Assembly (NCBI GenBank): GCA_017467865.1
Contig: JAFUKG010000014.1
Coordinates: 50,721 to 114,720 of the forward strand
Source: Clostridia bacterium
GTDB taxonomy: Bacteria; Bacillota; Clostridia; Oscillospirales; SIG627
Direction of reading: 5' to 3'
DNA: 64,000 bases
Position 1 is the first letter of the stretch. Each line of letters opens with the position of its first letter. A model generated the notes under the pieces. It was not told the DNA's origin. It saw only the letters and a list, made by a program, of their open reading frames with translations, and ran no database searches. Shown here one piece after another: positions 32,871 through 41,962 of the stretch. A program made the position numbers and the translations under genes.

Positions 32871-33469
32871 AAACCTACGAAATAAAGAGAATGAGTGAGA
32901 ATGGCTGGTCGGATATTCCCAAAGCTCTTCTCGAGGAAAAATATTTCGACACACCCGAAACTACCGCATGGGCTCAGCTCGCTTATGATGACGAGGGCTT
33001 TTTGGTACGGCTTCGCACCGATGAAAAGGAGCACAGAAACGTAGAAACAGGGCCTATCGGAACACCCTGCGCAGACAGCTGTCTTGAGTTTTTCTTCTCT
33101 CCCTCAACCGAAGAGAAAAGGTATATAAATATCGAGTTTAACTCAAACCTTTGTGTCTATTTGGGACTTGCGACTTGCATTCCCGATTTAGTGCGTCTTT
33201 TGCCCAACACAGACCCTTTGGAAATTCTGAAGCCTGCGGCGAAAAGAGACGAAAAGGGCTGGGAGATAGAGTATAGGATACCTCTCACCTTTATCAGAAG
33301 ATTTTTCCCCGACTTTGAAATATACGAGGGCAAAAAAATCTCGGCAAACTTTTATAAGTGCTCAGAGGCAATGGAACCCAACCACTTCCTTTCGTGGTCG
33401 AGAGTAAATATCGAAGGCTTTACCTTCCACCAGAGACATAACTTCGGTGAAATGACTTTTGTAAAATAA
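32867..33469 (+). CDS. CBM9-like carbohydrate-binding protein, cytoplasmic
   Basis: The 200-residue protein resembles carbohydrate-binding family 9/DOMON-like domains: TTAWAQLAYDDEGFLVRLR at the start, CLEFFFSPS, and WEIEYRIPLTFIRRFFP late. There is no signal peptide, so unlike secreted CBM9 modules it should be cytoplasmic. It is translationally coupled to nagA (ATGA) and lies 25 bp before the NagB-like gene, which ties it to the same pathway. A sugar-phosphate-binding or mutarotase-like role is possible, but nothing shows catalysis. Confidence 0.75.
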   Translation: MKTYEIKRMSENGWSDIPKALLEEKYFDTPETTAWAQLAYDDEGFLVRLRTDEKEHRNVETGPIGTPCADSCLEFFFSPSTEEKRYINIEFNSNLCVYLGLATCIPDLVRLLPNTDPLEILKPAAKRDEKGWEIEYRIPLTFIRRFFPDFEIYEGKKISANFYKCSEAMEPNHFLSWSRVNIEGFTFHQRHNFGEMTFVK

Positions 33470-33494
33470 AATTTATATAAAGGAGAAATAACAA

Positions 33495-34466
33495 ATGGAT
33501 TTGGTTAAAGTAGACCCCGCAACAAAATTTAACTTCAACCCTGCAGACTTCGTTCCTTTCAAGGATAAGGCTGTATGTGACTACGTTAGAACGCTTAGCG
33601 GAACAGACCTTGAAAAGAGAGAAGCTTGGTGGCATCCCGAATTTGAAGTAAAGGTAATGATGAACCCTCACCCCGTTCTCATTTCCACCCTCTTCACACG
33701 TCTTAAGGCAGCAAGCGAGGCAGGAAGAAAGTTCACTATGATTCTCGGTAACCCCGAGCCCGACACCTATATTCCTCTTGCACAGCTTATCAACTACTTC
33801 AAGGTTGACTGCTCAAAGGTACATATCTTTGCAGAGGATGAATGGGCAGACCAGGACGGAAACATCGCTCCCGAAACATATGATGCAGGATTTGTTCATT
33901 CAATGATTAAATATCTTGTAATGCAGATTGACCCCGCTCTCCGTATGCCTATGGAAAACGTTCACTACCCCACAAACAAGAATATCAACGACTATTCAAA
34001 GATAATCAATGATATTTCCGAGGGCGGAGCAGACATTATTTCCACCTCTCCCGGATGGACAGGCCACGTTGCATTCGTTGACCCCATTCCCGAATTTATC
34101 GGAAGCGGCGACATCGAAGAATGGCTGAGCCAGCCCGCAAAGCTTGTAACACTTCATCCCATGACTATCCTTCAGAACTCTCTGAACGGAACCTTCGGTC
34201 AGTCAGGTGACATAGCAAACGTACCTCCTAAGGCTGCTACCATCGGTCCTATCGACGTTATGCGTGCTAAGGAAAGAATTGAGGTTCATGCACTTGCTAC
34301 TAACGGCACCTTCTCTTCATGGCAGAGAATGACCTCCCGTCTTGTTACACACGGACCTGTAACACCCTACGTACCCAGCTCAATGCTTCAGACAAAGAAG
34401 ACTCAGGTTTACATCAGCGAGGAACTCGCTGCTCCCTTCGAGTGTTGGGAAAAGGTTGGCTATTAA
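33495..34466 (+). CDS. Divergent NagB-like glucosamine-6-phosphate deaminase/isomerase
   Basis: The 323-residue protein belongs to the NagB/RpiA fold. ILGNPEPDTY aligns with the N-terminal phosphate region, FAEDEWAD with the NagB NMDEY catalytic Asp-Glu, and PGWTGHVAFVDP with GxxGHIAFNEP, where NEP has become VDP. It is about 60 residues longer than standard NagB and lacks the usual MRxLRG-like N-terminus. Downstream of nagA it would supply GlcN-6-P deamination, but the changed loop leaves room for another amino-sugar phosphate. AAGGAG precedes ATG, and a terminator follows. Confidence 0.78.
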   Translation: MDLVKVDPATKFNFNPADFVPFKDKAVCDYVRTLSGTDLEKREAWWHPEFEVKVMMNPHPVLISTLFTRLKAASEAGRKFTMILGNPEPDTYIPLAQLINYFKVDCSKVHIFAEDEWADQDGNIAPETYDAGFVHSMIKYLVMQIDPALRMPMENVHYPTNKNINDYSKIINDISEGGADIISTSPGWTGHVAFVDPIPEFIGSGDIEEWLSQPAKLVTLHPMTILQNSLNGTFGQSGDIANVPPKAATIGPIDVMRAKERIEVHALATNGTFSSWQRMTSRLVTHGPVTPYVPSSMLQTKKTQVYISEELAAPFECWEKVGY

Positions 34467-34500
34467 TCGGTCTGACGGTTAAAAAATAAGCAAAAGTAAA

Positions 34501-34531
34501 AAACCGACGGACTCGTTTCCGTCGGTTTTTT
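34501..34531 (+). terminator. Rho-independent terminator after the NagB-like gene
   Basis: Arm AAACCGACGG pairs with CCGTCGGTTT around an 8-nt loop and is followed by a T-run. Confidence 0.9.
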
Positions 34532-34558
34532 GCAAAATGTAACCCTTTACATTTTGTA

Positions 34559-34650
34559 AATGCAGAATGCAGAGTGCAGAATGCAGAATTTTGGTTGATT
34601 TTCTGACGAAAATCCTCAATTTATTTGATAATTTGATGTTCAATTTAAAG
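34559..34650. repeat. Half two-hairpin repeat with TGCAGAA heptamers
   Basis: Four TGCAGAA/TGCAGAG units are followed by TTTTGGTT and a hairpin with arm GATTTTC, then AT-rich TTTGATAATTTGATG. It occupies the gap ahead of the FGGY kinase. Confidence 0.65.
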
Positions 34651-34663
34651 AAAGGCTTAGTCT

Positions 34664-36061
34664 ATGAATTTAATGGGAATAGATATGGGCACCACCTCGG
34701 TTAAAACGGCGGTGTTCGACACAGCGCTTCAGGAGAAGCTGACGCTTACTGCAGACTATACTCTCGACTCTCACGGCGATATCGTTGAGTTCGACGGCGA
34801 AGAGTATTGGAATATAGTTAAGGGCGAAATAGAAAAGGTAAAAAAAGAGCTGACAGTTGATGCCCTCTCGGTTGACACTCAGTGCGAAACTCTCATCCTT
34901 ACCGACGAAGAGGGAACACCCGTGCGCCCCGCTATCGTATGGCTTGACAACAGAGCGGTAGAGGAAGCGAAGATAATAGAAGAGCATTTCGGACACAAGC
35001 GTGTCTATGAGGTGACGGGTCAGCCCGAGATAACCGCTACCTGGCCTGCCTGCAAGCTCCTTTGGGTAAAGAGAAACGAGCCCGAGGTGTGGGCAAAAAC
35101 CAAGAAGGTTTTTCTTCTTGAGGATTGGATTTTATTTAAGATGACGGGTAAATTCGTTACCGAAAAAACTCTTCAGTCATCTACCATCTATTTTGATATC
35201 CACCGTGCTCTTTGGTGGGACGAGATGCTTGACTTTATCGGAGTCACACCCGATATGCTTCCCGCCCTTAATTCAAGCGCCTCCCTCATCGGTGAATACG
35301 ACGGCATCAAGGTGGTAACGGGCGCTATCGACCAGATTGCAGGCGCAATAGGAGCAGGCGTTGTAAAGCAGGGTATCGTCAGCGAAATGACAGGTACTAC
35401 AATGGTTATCTTTATGCCTTCGGACAACGTTCCCGAATACGACGAAAAGAGCATCGTGCCCTGTCACTATAACTACGATAACAAATATTGCCTTCTGTCC
35501 TGGACTCCCACGGCAGGTATGGCTCTTAAATGGTTCAGAAACGCTCTTTGTGAGAATTTCTCCTTCAGAGAGCTTGACGAAATGGCAGAGAAAGTGCCCG
35601 CAGGAAGCGACGGCGTAACCTTCCTTCCTTACCTTTGCGGTTCAACTATGCCGAAATATAACCCGAACGCCCGCGGAAGCTTTACGGGAATTACCACCGA
35701 GCACACGAGAGCACACTTTGTCAGAAGCGTTATGGAGTCGGTAACTTGTATGCTGAAATCTAACCTTGACTATCTCGGACTTGACGTCAGCGAGATAAGA
35801 GCAATGGGAGGAGGAGCGAACAGTCCTCTCTGGTGTCAGATGAAAGCGGACATGACGGGAAAGAGACTTGTCACCCTTAAGAATAAGGAAACCGCTTGTC
35901 TCGGCTCGGCTATCCTTGCAGGCGTGGGCATCGGCGCTTTTGAGTCTGTGGAAAAGGCTTGTGAGAAAATAGAGCTTTCACGCACGTATGAGTCACAAGG
36001 CACCGATTACAGCGAATGCTATGAGAGATACCTATATTACGATAAAATACTTAATGTTTAA
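34664..36061 (+). CDS. FGGY-family carbohydrate kinase
   Basis: The 465-residue sugar kinase has N-terminal phosphate loop MGIDMGTTSVKTAVFD, catalytic-region GAIDQIAGAIGAGVV (D223 region) and the ATP motif MGGGANSPLWCQMKADMTG near 385-405. It phosphorylates a ketose or polyol, in the xylulose/fuculose/gluconate kinase group. A fucose-isomerase-family gene lies 390 bp downstream in the same direction, then MFS transporters, so isomerase and kinase probably act in sequence on one sugar. Exact substrate unknown. Confidence 0.88.
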   Translation: MNLMGIDMGTTSVKTAVFDTALQEKLTLTADYTLDSHGDIVEFDGEEYWNIVKGEIEKVKKELTVDALSVDTQCETLILTDEEGTPVRPAIVWLDNRAVEEAKIIEEHFGHKRVYEVTGQPEITATWPACKLLWVKRNEPEVWAKTKKVFLLEDWILFKMTGKFVTEKTLQSSTIYFDIHRALWWDEMLDFIGVTPDMLPALNSSASLIGEYDGIKVVTGAIDQIAGAIGAGVVKQGIVSEMTGTTMVIFMPSDNVPEYDEKSIVPCHYNYDNKYCLLSWTPTAGMALKWFRNALCENFSFRELDEMAEKVPAGSDGVTFLPYLCGSTMPKYNPNARGSFTGITTEHTRAHFVRSVMESVTCMLKSNLDYLGLDVSEIRAMGGGANSPLWCQMKADMTGKRLVTLKNKETACLGSAILAGVGIGAFESVEKACEKIELSRTYESQGTDYSECYERYLYYDKILNV

Positions 36062-36240
36062 TGCAAAATGCAGAGTGCAGAATGCAGAATGCAGATGTGC
36101 GGAGAATTTTCGTGGCAAAGCGAATTAGCGGAGCCTACGAAAATTCAAGCCATGCATGTGAGTGTAGGTCGAACAATGTGTGAGACCGAAACGAATCGCA
36201 ATTGCGGACAATTTCGGCTTTGCCGAAATTTACAATTGAA
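36061..36240 (+). repeat. Composite repeat: TGCAGAA heptamers, 110-bp module (copy 2) and hairpin
   Basis: Heptamer units run 36061-36095, then the 110-bp module 36091-36206 (GCAGATGTGCGGAGAATTTT to ATCGCAATTGCGG), with arms GAATTTTCGT/ACGAAAATTC. A hairpin with arm AATTTCGGC and TACAATTGAATG follow. The module thus sits inside a copy of the heptamer/hairpin repeat. Confidence 0.7.
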
Positions 36241-36245
36241 TGTAT

Positions 36246-36372
36246 AAGAGAGAAGGCTTTTTATAAAAGCCCCCTCTCTTGAACTCTCCCGAAAATTATA
36301 GTAAATAATTTTAATTATAAAAGTTTTTGAAAGAGAGTTTGAGAGGAAACTTTTTTCAAAAAGTTGCCTCTC
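36246..36372. repeat. Three-hairpin intergenic element, copy 2 (diverged)
   Basis: Stem 1 has outer AAGAGAG/CTCTCTT and inner GGCTTTTT/AAAAGCC. Stem 2 is AACTCTC/GAGAGTT around an A/T-rich hairpin, and stem 3 is GAGAGG/CCTCTC with inner AACTTTTT/AAAAAGTT. The same layout as the copies at 29995 and 40463 is kept with different base pairs. Confidence 0.7.
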
Positions 36373-36452
36373 ATAAAAAAACTAAAACATTTCATTTCGT
36401 TTTTAACCAAAATATATAGCGTAAAAAAATATAACATAAAGGAGAACATATT

Positions 36453-37799
36453 ATGTCAAAAGTAGGATTTGTAGGCTTTGGTGAGGTTAACACTCCCATT
36501 GACATCATCATAAGAAAATGCGAAGCGGCGGCAAAGGGACTTGAAAACGAGGGCCTTGACCTTGTTAAGGTTTATCCCGTTACCGACGATTATGAAGAAA
36601 AGGATATAAAGAAAGCCGTTGAAGTGCTCAAGAGCGAGGAGTTCGACTGCCTTGTCGTATGTATCGCAGGCTGGATACCCACTCACGCCGTTGTTAAGGT
36701 AACAGAGCATTTCAGACACATTCCCATGGTGCTTTGGGGACTTTGCGGCTGGATGGAAGGGGTCAGACTTGTTACTACCGCCGACCAGGCAGGTACTACC
36801 GCTATCCGCAAGACCTTCTTCGACCTTGATTATACCTTCAAGTATATATACGATATTATCGGACTTCCTTCAAACACAAAGAAGGTTGCAAATTACGTAA
36901 AGGCAGCCGAAGCAGCAAAGAAGCTTCGCCATGCAAGAGCAGGTATGGCAGGCTACCGCGATATGAACCTCTACGGCACTCAGGTTGACGGCCCCTCATT
37001 GAAGCGTGAAATCGGCCCCGAAATCGAGACCTTTGAAATGCTTGAAATAGAGCAGAGATATCAGAAGATAACAGCAGAAGAAAAGGATGCAGTTATAAAG
37101 AACTGTATGTCCAAGTGGAAATTCCTCAAGGAAGCTAAGCGCGAGGGTCTTGAAAAGGCGGCAGGCTACTACCTTGCAGTTAAGTCTCTGTGCGACGAGA
37201 GAGGATATGAAGCTATTTCTCTTAAGGACGTTGACGGTATGAAGAAGCTTCTCGGCTTCCCTCCCGCTCCTATCTTTATGCTCCTTGCAGATGAAGCAGG
37301 ACTTCTCACTATCCCCGAAAACGACGGCCTTGGAAACGTTACTCAGCTTATGGTAAGATATCTTACGGGTCAGGCTGCTGCCTACCTTGAATTCTACGAA
37401 TTCTTCGAGGACAGCGTTCTTGCAGGCGTTCCCGACTACGTTCCCGCCGAAATAGTTGACGGCGAGGTTACAGTTATGCCTGCGGCGTTCGGCGAGCTTT
37501 CAGAGGGTATCCTCAACGTCAGCCGTGTTAAGCCCGGCGAGCTTACAATGTGCCGACTCACCTGCGTTGACGGTGAGTACTATATGCACATGGTAAAGGG
37601 CGAGGGCAAGACTCCCATGAAGTGGGAAGAGGCAGGCTGGACTCAGCCCGCACCTCAGCTCCCAGGACTTAGAATTGAGCTTGATGACGTTCCCGATTTT
37701 GCTGAAAACGTTATGTGTCAGCACTATATAATCTCCTACGGTGACAACACAGAGCTCATCGAAAACCTCTGCGACATTCTCGGCATTGAAATTATATGA
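36453..37799 (+). CDS. L-fucose/L-arabinose isomerase-family protein
   Basis: The 448-residue protein opens with VGFVGFGEVNTPIDIIIRKC and has the two-lobed layout of the FucI/AraA superfamily (KVYPVTDDYEEKD; IPMVLWGLCGWMEG; GEGKTPMKWEEAGW near the C-terminus). Such enzymes interconvert aldoses and ketoses with a divalent metal. It lies between the FGGY kinase and a pair of MFS transporters, and its stop overlaps the first transporter by 4 bp. It is a distant relative of the isomerase at 46651. Substrate unknown, probably a deoxy or rare sugar. Confidence 0.82.
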   Translation: MSKVGFVGFGEVNTPIDIIIRKCEAAAKGLENEGLDLVKVYPVTDDYEEKDIKKAVEVLKSEEFDCLVVCIAGWIPTHAVVKVTEHFRHIPMVLWGLCGWMEGVRLVTTADQAGTTAIRKTFFDLDYTFKYIYDIIGLPSNTKKVANYVKAAEAAKKLRHARAGMAGYRDMNLYGTQVDGPSLKREIGPEIETFEMLEIEQRYQKITAEEKDAVIKNCMSKWKFLKEAKREGLEKAAGYYLAVKSLCDERGYEAISLKDVDGMKKLLGFPPAPIFMLLADEAGLLTIPENDGLGNVTQLMVRYLTGQAAAYLEFYEFFEDSVLAGVPDYVPAEIVDGEVTVMPAAFGELSEGILNVSRVKPGELTMCRLTCVDGEYYMHMVKGEGKTPMKWEEAGWTQPAPQLPGLRIELDDVPDFAENVMCQHYIISYGDNTELIENLCDILGIEII

Positions 37800-39085
37800 A
37801 AATGCATAGAGTTCACAAGACCCATGCCCGTCTTGTGAGAGGCAGAAGCTATTTTGTTGATAAAAGAATAGGCATACTCATTATAGCTTCACTCTTTTTA
37901 AACTTTGCTTTTATATCACTTACAAAGAACTGCTTTTCTTCGGCGATGGTTTTCATCGTCGAAGAAGGCGTTCTCACCAAGTCTCAGACAGGTGTTATAA
38001 CAAGCTCTTTTTACGTAATTTACGGTGTGCTTCAGATTGTAGGCGGTCTTCTTGCAGACAGATGGCACCCTGAAAGACTTATAACCATAGGCTTCCTCGG
38101 AGCAGGTATTGCAAATCTTGTGATTTACTTAAATCAAAGCTATGCCGTAATGCTTTCAGCCTGGATTTTCAACGCCCTCACTCAGTTCCCCGTATGGCCT
38201 TGTATATTTAAGATCATATCTTCTATGATAGAGCCCTCTCTTCGTAAAAAAGCTATGTTCTTAATGACCTTTGCTACATCTACGGGACTTGTGTTCGGCT
38301 ATATCGTGGCGGCAGTCGTGTCAAGATGGCAACAAAACTTTCTGATTTCTGCCGTAGGACTTATTTCTTTGGCTGTTATATGGACTCTTGTTTGGACTTT
38401 CTCGGTGAATAAAAGTGAAATGGTACTTAACGTTCACGAAGAACCCACAGTACCTCATCACGACGAGCATCCCCACTTTAAGCTGTTTCCTGCCATTGTC
38501 AAAAGCGGTGTAATTTACGTAATCTTTTTTAATCTTATAGCCAACGTATTTGTTATAGGAGTTAAAAGCTTCGTTCCATCTATTATTAAAGAAAGCTACG
38601 CCAGCGTTACCTCGTCCTTTGCCACAATTATCAGTATAATAGTGCTTATAACAGGTGCGCTTGGCTCAGTGTTTGCAAAGTTCTGGTATCCGAAGCCTTT
38701 CAATAACGAAATCAGAGTTTTTTCGGCAGCCTTTACTTTAGCTCTTATTCCTTGCGGAATAGTTCTCTTTGTAGGCAAGATAAACTACTGGATAATAATA
38801 GGAGCAATGGCGCTTTTAATGGTAATTATCGCCAGCAGTAGCCTTTACTATTCCTATATTTCCGCATATTTCGGACGTTGGGGAAAAAGCGGTACTCTTT
38901 CGGGAATTACTAACTTCGCCGCATCCTTCGGCGTGGTTTTCGCTAATCTCATACTCACCCGCGTTGCCGACGGCTTCGGATGGACAGTAACCCTCATCGT
39001 ATGCTTTGTGCTTCTTGCAATAGGAACAATTCTCACATACATAGCAGCTCCCAAGTGGGAAAGGTTTAAGAAAAATGAAGAATAG
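37796..39085 (+). CDS. MFS transporter, first of a tandem pair
   Basis: The 429-residue polytopic membrane protein has about 12 predicted segments. It carries the MFS loop 2-3 signature GGLLADRWHPERLITIGFLG and a central hydrophilic loop (HEEPTVPHHDEHPHFKL). The overall style resembles the organophosphate/sugar antiporter branch. It is coupled by ATGA to the isomerase gene and overlaps the next transporter by 11 bp. Probably imports the sugar used by the adjacent isomerase and kinase. Confidence 0.88.
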   Translation: MKMHRVHKTHARLVRGRSYFVDKRIGILIIASLFLNFAFISLTKNCFSSAMVFIVEEGVLTKSQTGVITSSFYVIYGVLQIVGGLLADRWHPERLITIGFLGAGIANLVIYLNQSYAVMLSAWIFNALTQFPVWPCIFKIISSMIEPSLRKKAMFLMTFATSTGLVFGYIVAAVVSRWQQNFLISAVGLISLAVIWTLVWTFSVNKSEMVLNVHEEPTVPHHDEHPHFKLFPAIVKSGVIYVIFFNLIANVFVIGVKSFVPSIIKESYASVTSSFATIISIIVLITGALGSVFAKFWYPKPFNNEIRVFSAAFTLALIPCGIVLFVGKINYWIIIGAMALLMVIIASSSLYYSYISAYFGRWGKSGTLSGITNFAASFGVVFANLILTRVADGFGWTVTLIVCFVLLAIGTILTYIAAPKWERFKKNEE

Positions 39086-40361
39086 AGTTTTTAAAAGAAC
39101 ACCGAGACATATAACTCTCGGAAGCTACGTTTCGGATAAAAGCACAAGCCTTATAGTGCTTATCATTATCTGCACTATATATTCATTTATCTGCCTGACC
39201 AAAAACTGCTTTTCCTCGGCAATGGTCTTTATCGTTGACGAGGGAGTGCTGACAAAATCTCAAACGGGCACAATTACAGGGGCGTTTTATATTGCCTATG
39301 CAATTTTACAGCTTGTTGGCGGTGCACTTGCTGACCGCTGGCACCCCGAAAGACTTCTGACTATTGGATTTTTCGGCGCGGGGCTCTCTAACCTTGTCAT
39401 ATATTTCAGTCAGTCCTATCCTGTTATGCTCACCGCATGGACCTTCAACGCTATGGTTCAGTTCGCGGTGTGGCCCTCAATATTCAGAATTATTTCTACA
39501 ATGCTCTCTCACACCCACCGAAAAAAGGGACTCTTTATCGTAACTCTCGCTAACCCCTTCGGTGTGGCGGTGGGATATCTTGTGGCGGCAGTTTTACCTC
39601 GTTGGCAGCTTAATTTCCTTGTGTCTGCACTGGGGCTTATTCTCTCGGCACTTCTATGGCAGATAGTTTGGAGCTACGCCGAAAAAAGAGGAGAGCTGAA
39701 GGAAAACGAGGACGATGCACCCACCGTTCCTCACGCCGACGAGCATCCTCACTTTAAGCTGATTTCTGCTCTCTTTACAAGCGGAGCTATGCTTCTCATT
39801 GTGTCATCTCTTATAAAAACAAGCTTTGATTTAGGAGTAAAATCCTTTACTCCCACCATTATAAACGAAAGCTATTCCGAGGTTTCACCCTCTCTTGCAA
39901 CTATTGTAAGCCTTGTGGTTATTGGGGCGGGAGCGCTGGGTGTCTGGGTAGCAAGGCTTTGGTATCCGAAGCCTTTCAGCTGCGAGGCATCGGCAGGCGG
40001 CGCAATGTTCCTTTTCTCTCTTGTGCCTGCTACAATGTTACTCTTTATCGGAAGGCTCAACTATTGGATAATAGTTCTTGCCATGGCGCTTTTCGTGCTC
40101 TTTATGTCAAGCGCAAATCTCTATTTACTTTCCTACGTTCCAACCCATTTCAACAGATGGGGTAAGGGAGGCACCGTTTCGGGCATCGTGAATTTCGCTT
40201 GCTCGCTTGGTGTTGTAATGGCGAATATGGTGTTCACAAGAATTGCCGACGCGTGGGGCTGGGGCGTCACCGTCAAGGTGTGGTTTCTTCTTATACTTCT
40301 CGGCGCAGTTCTTTGTCTTACGGCTGTTCCCTTGTGGCGAAAGTTCATAAAAAATCCTTAA
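39075..40361 (+). CDS. MFS transporter, second of a tandem pair
   Basis: The 428-residue paralogue of the preceding gene shares NCFSSAMVFIVDEGVLTKSQ, GGALADRWHPERLLTIGFFG and the DAPTVPHADEHPHFKL loop. The pair is a tandem duplication that has diverged along the whole length. Both keep intact frames, so they may differ in substrate or work as a heteromer. A terminator overlaps its stop codon. Confidence 0.88.
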   Translation: MKNRVFKRTPRHITLGSYVSDKSTSLIVLIIICTIYSFICLTKNCFSSAMVFIVDEGVLTKSQTGTITGAFYIAYAILQLVGGALADRWHPERLLTIGFFGAGLSNLVIYFSQSYPVMLTAWTFNAMVQFAVWPSIFRIISTMLSHTHRKKGLFIVTLANPFGVAVGYLVAAVLPRWQLNFLVSALGLILSALLWQIVWSYAEKRGELKENEDDAPTVPHADEHPHFKLISALFTSGAMLLIVSSLIKTSFDLGVKSFTPTIINESYSEVSPSLATIVSLVVIGAGALGVWVARLWYPKPFSCEASAGGAMFLFSLVPATMLLFIGRLNYWIIVLAMALFVLFMSSANLYLLSYVPTHFNRWGKGGTVSGIVNFACSLGVVMANMVFTRIADAWGWGVTVKVWFLLILLGAVLCLTAVPLWRKFIKNP

Positions 40362-40370
40362 GGATTTTTT
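40349..40370 (+). terminator. Terminator overlapping the second MFS stop codon
   Basis: AAAAAATCC and GGATTTTTT pair around TTAA, which contains the stop codon TAA at 40359-40361. Confidence 0.65.
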
Positions 40371-40374
40371 ATGA

Positions 40375-40457
40375 AAATGCAGAATGCAGAATGCAAAATG
40401 CAGAATTATGGTTGATTTTCCTAAAGGAAAATCTTCCTTAATTTTCAATTTTTAATT
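40375..40457. repeat. Two-hairpin family repeat, single-hairpin copy
   Basis: Four TGCAGAA/TGCAAAA units and ATTATGGTT precede a hairpin with arm GATTTTCC. CTTAATTTTCAATTTTTAAT then forms an inverse right arm. It is directly followed by a three-hairpin element. Confidence 0.7.
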
Positions 40458-40462
40458 TGAAT

Positions 40463-40578
40463 TTGAGGAAATGCTTTTTAAAAAAGCACTCCCTCAAGCT
40501 CCCACGAAAATAATAATTAATTATTATTTTCATTGGGGGTTCGGGGGAAACACTTTTATAAAAAGTGCTTCCCCTGAA
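40463..40578. repeat. Three-hairpin intergenic element, copy 3
   Basis: It is nearly the same as copy 1: TTGAGGAAATGCTTTTT, CTCCCACGAAAATAATAA, then GGGTTCGGGGGAAACAC. Changes between the copies fall mostly in paired or loop positions of the middle stem. Confidence 0.75.
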
Positions 40579-40612
40579 TTTTGATAAAAAGAAAATTTAT
40601 GGAGATGATCTT

Positions 40613-41887
40613 TTGAAAAAACTCGACTACAAATGGGTCATAGTAGCTCTTTGCTTTATGATGATTTTTATAACCTTGGGCTTTTGCTCATCTACAAAAA
40701 GCCTTTTTATCGGACCTATAACCGAGCATATTGGAATTGGAAGAGGTATTTTCTCTGTCAACGACAGCCTCAGATTTATAACCACCGCTGTTATTAATAT
40801 CTTTTTTGGCGCTATTATAACAAGATTTGGCGAAAGAAAGGTCATTGCGGCAGGCTTTATAGTTATGATAGCCTCAATGCTCTGCTATGCCTTTGCAGAA
40901 AACGTCTGGCTTTTGTATCTTGGCGGAATCCTTCTCGGTCTTGGCTTTGCCTGGACGGGTACTACCGTCGTGGGCGTGGTTGTAACAAAATGGGTCAAGG
41001 AAAACAAAGGCACCATTATGGGCGCTATCCTTGCTTCCAACGGTCTTGGCGGTGCTCTCGCCATGCAGATAGTAAACCCCATTATCGACAGTAAAACGGG
41101 TATCCCCGGCTATAAGATAGCTTACTTCGTTATAGCGGGCGTACTTGCGGTAGCAGGGGTGATAATAGTCGCCTTCTTTCGCAATGAGCCCAAGCACGAA
41201 AACCGTGTCGAGCAGACCGACCACAAGAAGAAAAAGAGAGGCGAAAGCTGGGAGGGGATCTCCTACGACGAAGCTAAGAAAAAGCCCTTCTTCTACGGAA
41301 CCCTTGTTTGTATTTTTTTAACGGGCTGCATCCTCATGGCGATAAACGGCGTCGCCGTTCAGCATATGAAGGACGTGGGCATAGACTCATCCCTTGTTGC
41401 AACTATCTGGAGCGTTCACTCTCTCTGTCTTGCAGGTTTTAAGTTTTTAACAGGCTTTATCTATGACAAAACTGGTCTGAGAACTACCGTCAACATTTGC
41501 ACCGTCACCTCAGTTATCGTGATGTTTACTCTCGGCTCGGTTTCAAATACTGTCACGGGTATCGTCTTCGCTGTAATATATTCTATTTTCTCAGGTCTTG
41601 CCCTTCCTCTTGAGACCATAATGCTCCCCATCTATGCAGGCGACCTCTTCGGTGATAAGTCGTATGCGAAAATTCTCGGGCTTATCGTTTCCTTCAACAC
41701 TGCAGGCTACGCCGTGGGCTCACCCCTTATGAATATGAGCTACGACCATTTCGGCACCTATAAGTACGGACTTTATTTCTGCGGATTTTTGATGATAGCA
41801 GTTATAATTGCACTTCAGTTCGTTATATCGGTAGGAAATAAGGCGAGAAAAGAAGCAATAGAAAAGCAAGCAGTAGAAATGCAATAA
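40613..41887 (+). CDS. MFS transporter, OFA/monocarboxylate-like
   Basis: This membrane protein of about 424 residues has roughly 12 segments: VIVALCFMMIFITLGFCSST first, then GGILLGLGFAWTGTTVVGVV and NGLGGALAMQI typical of the oxalate/formate or monocarboxylate branch. I place the start at TTG 40613 because GGAG lies eight bases upstream; longer readings run into the preceding repeat element. It is not closely related to the two MFS genes before it. It may export or import an acid or sugar linked to the cluster. Confidence 0.85.
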   Translation: MKKLDYKWVIVALCFMMIFITLGFCSSTKSLFIGPITEHIGIGRGIFSVNDSLRFITTAVINIFFGAIITRFGERKVIAAGFIVMIASMLCYAFAENVWLLYLGGILLGLGFAWTGTTVVGVVVTKWVKENKGTIMGAILASNGLGGALAMQIVNPIIDSKTGIPGYKIAYFVIAGVLAVAGVIIVAFFRNEPKHENRVEQTDHKKKKRGESWEGISYDEAKKKPFFYGTLVCIFLTGCILMAINGVAVQHMKDVGIDSSLVATIWSVHSLCLAGFKFLTGFIYDKTGLRTTVNICTVTSVIVMFTLGSVSNTVTGIVFAVIYSIFSGLALPLETIMLPIYAGDLFGDKSYAKILGLIVSFNTAGYAVGSPLMNMSYDHFGTYKYGLYFCGFLMIAVIIALQFVISVGNKARKEAIEKQAVEMQ

Positions 41888-41962
41888 AATTACAAAAAAA
41901 TAGGCAACATTTTTATATTGCAAACCCCTCTGAAAGAGTTAAAATATAACTTAGGCAAGATG

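Noticed and set aside
34559..34600. CRISPR array suggested by short tandem TGCAGAA units
   Set aside because: Units are contiguous heptamers without spacers, vary in sequence, and no cas genes are present.
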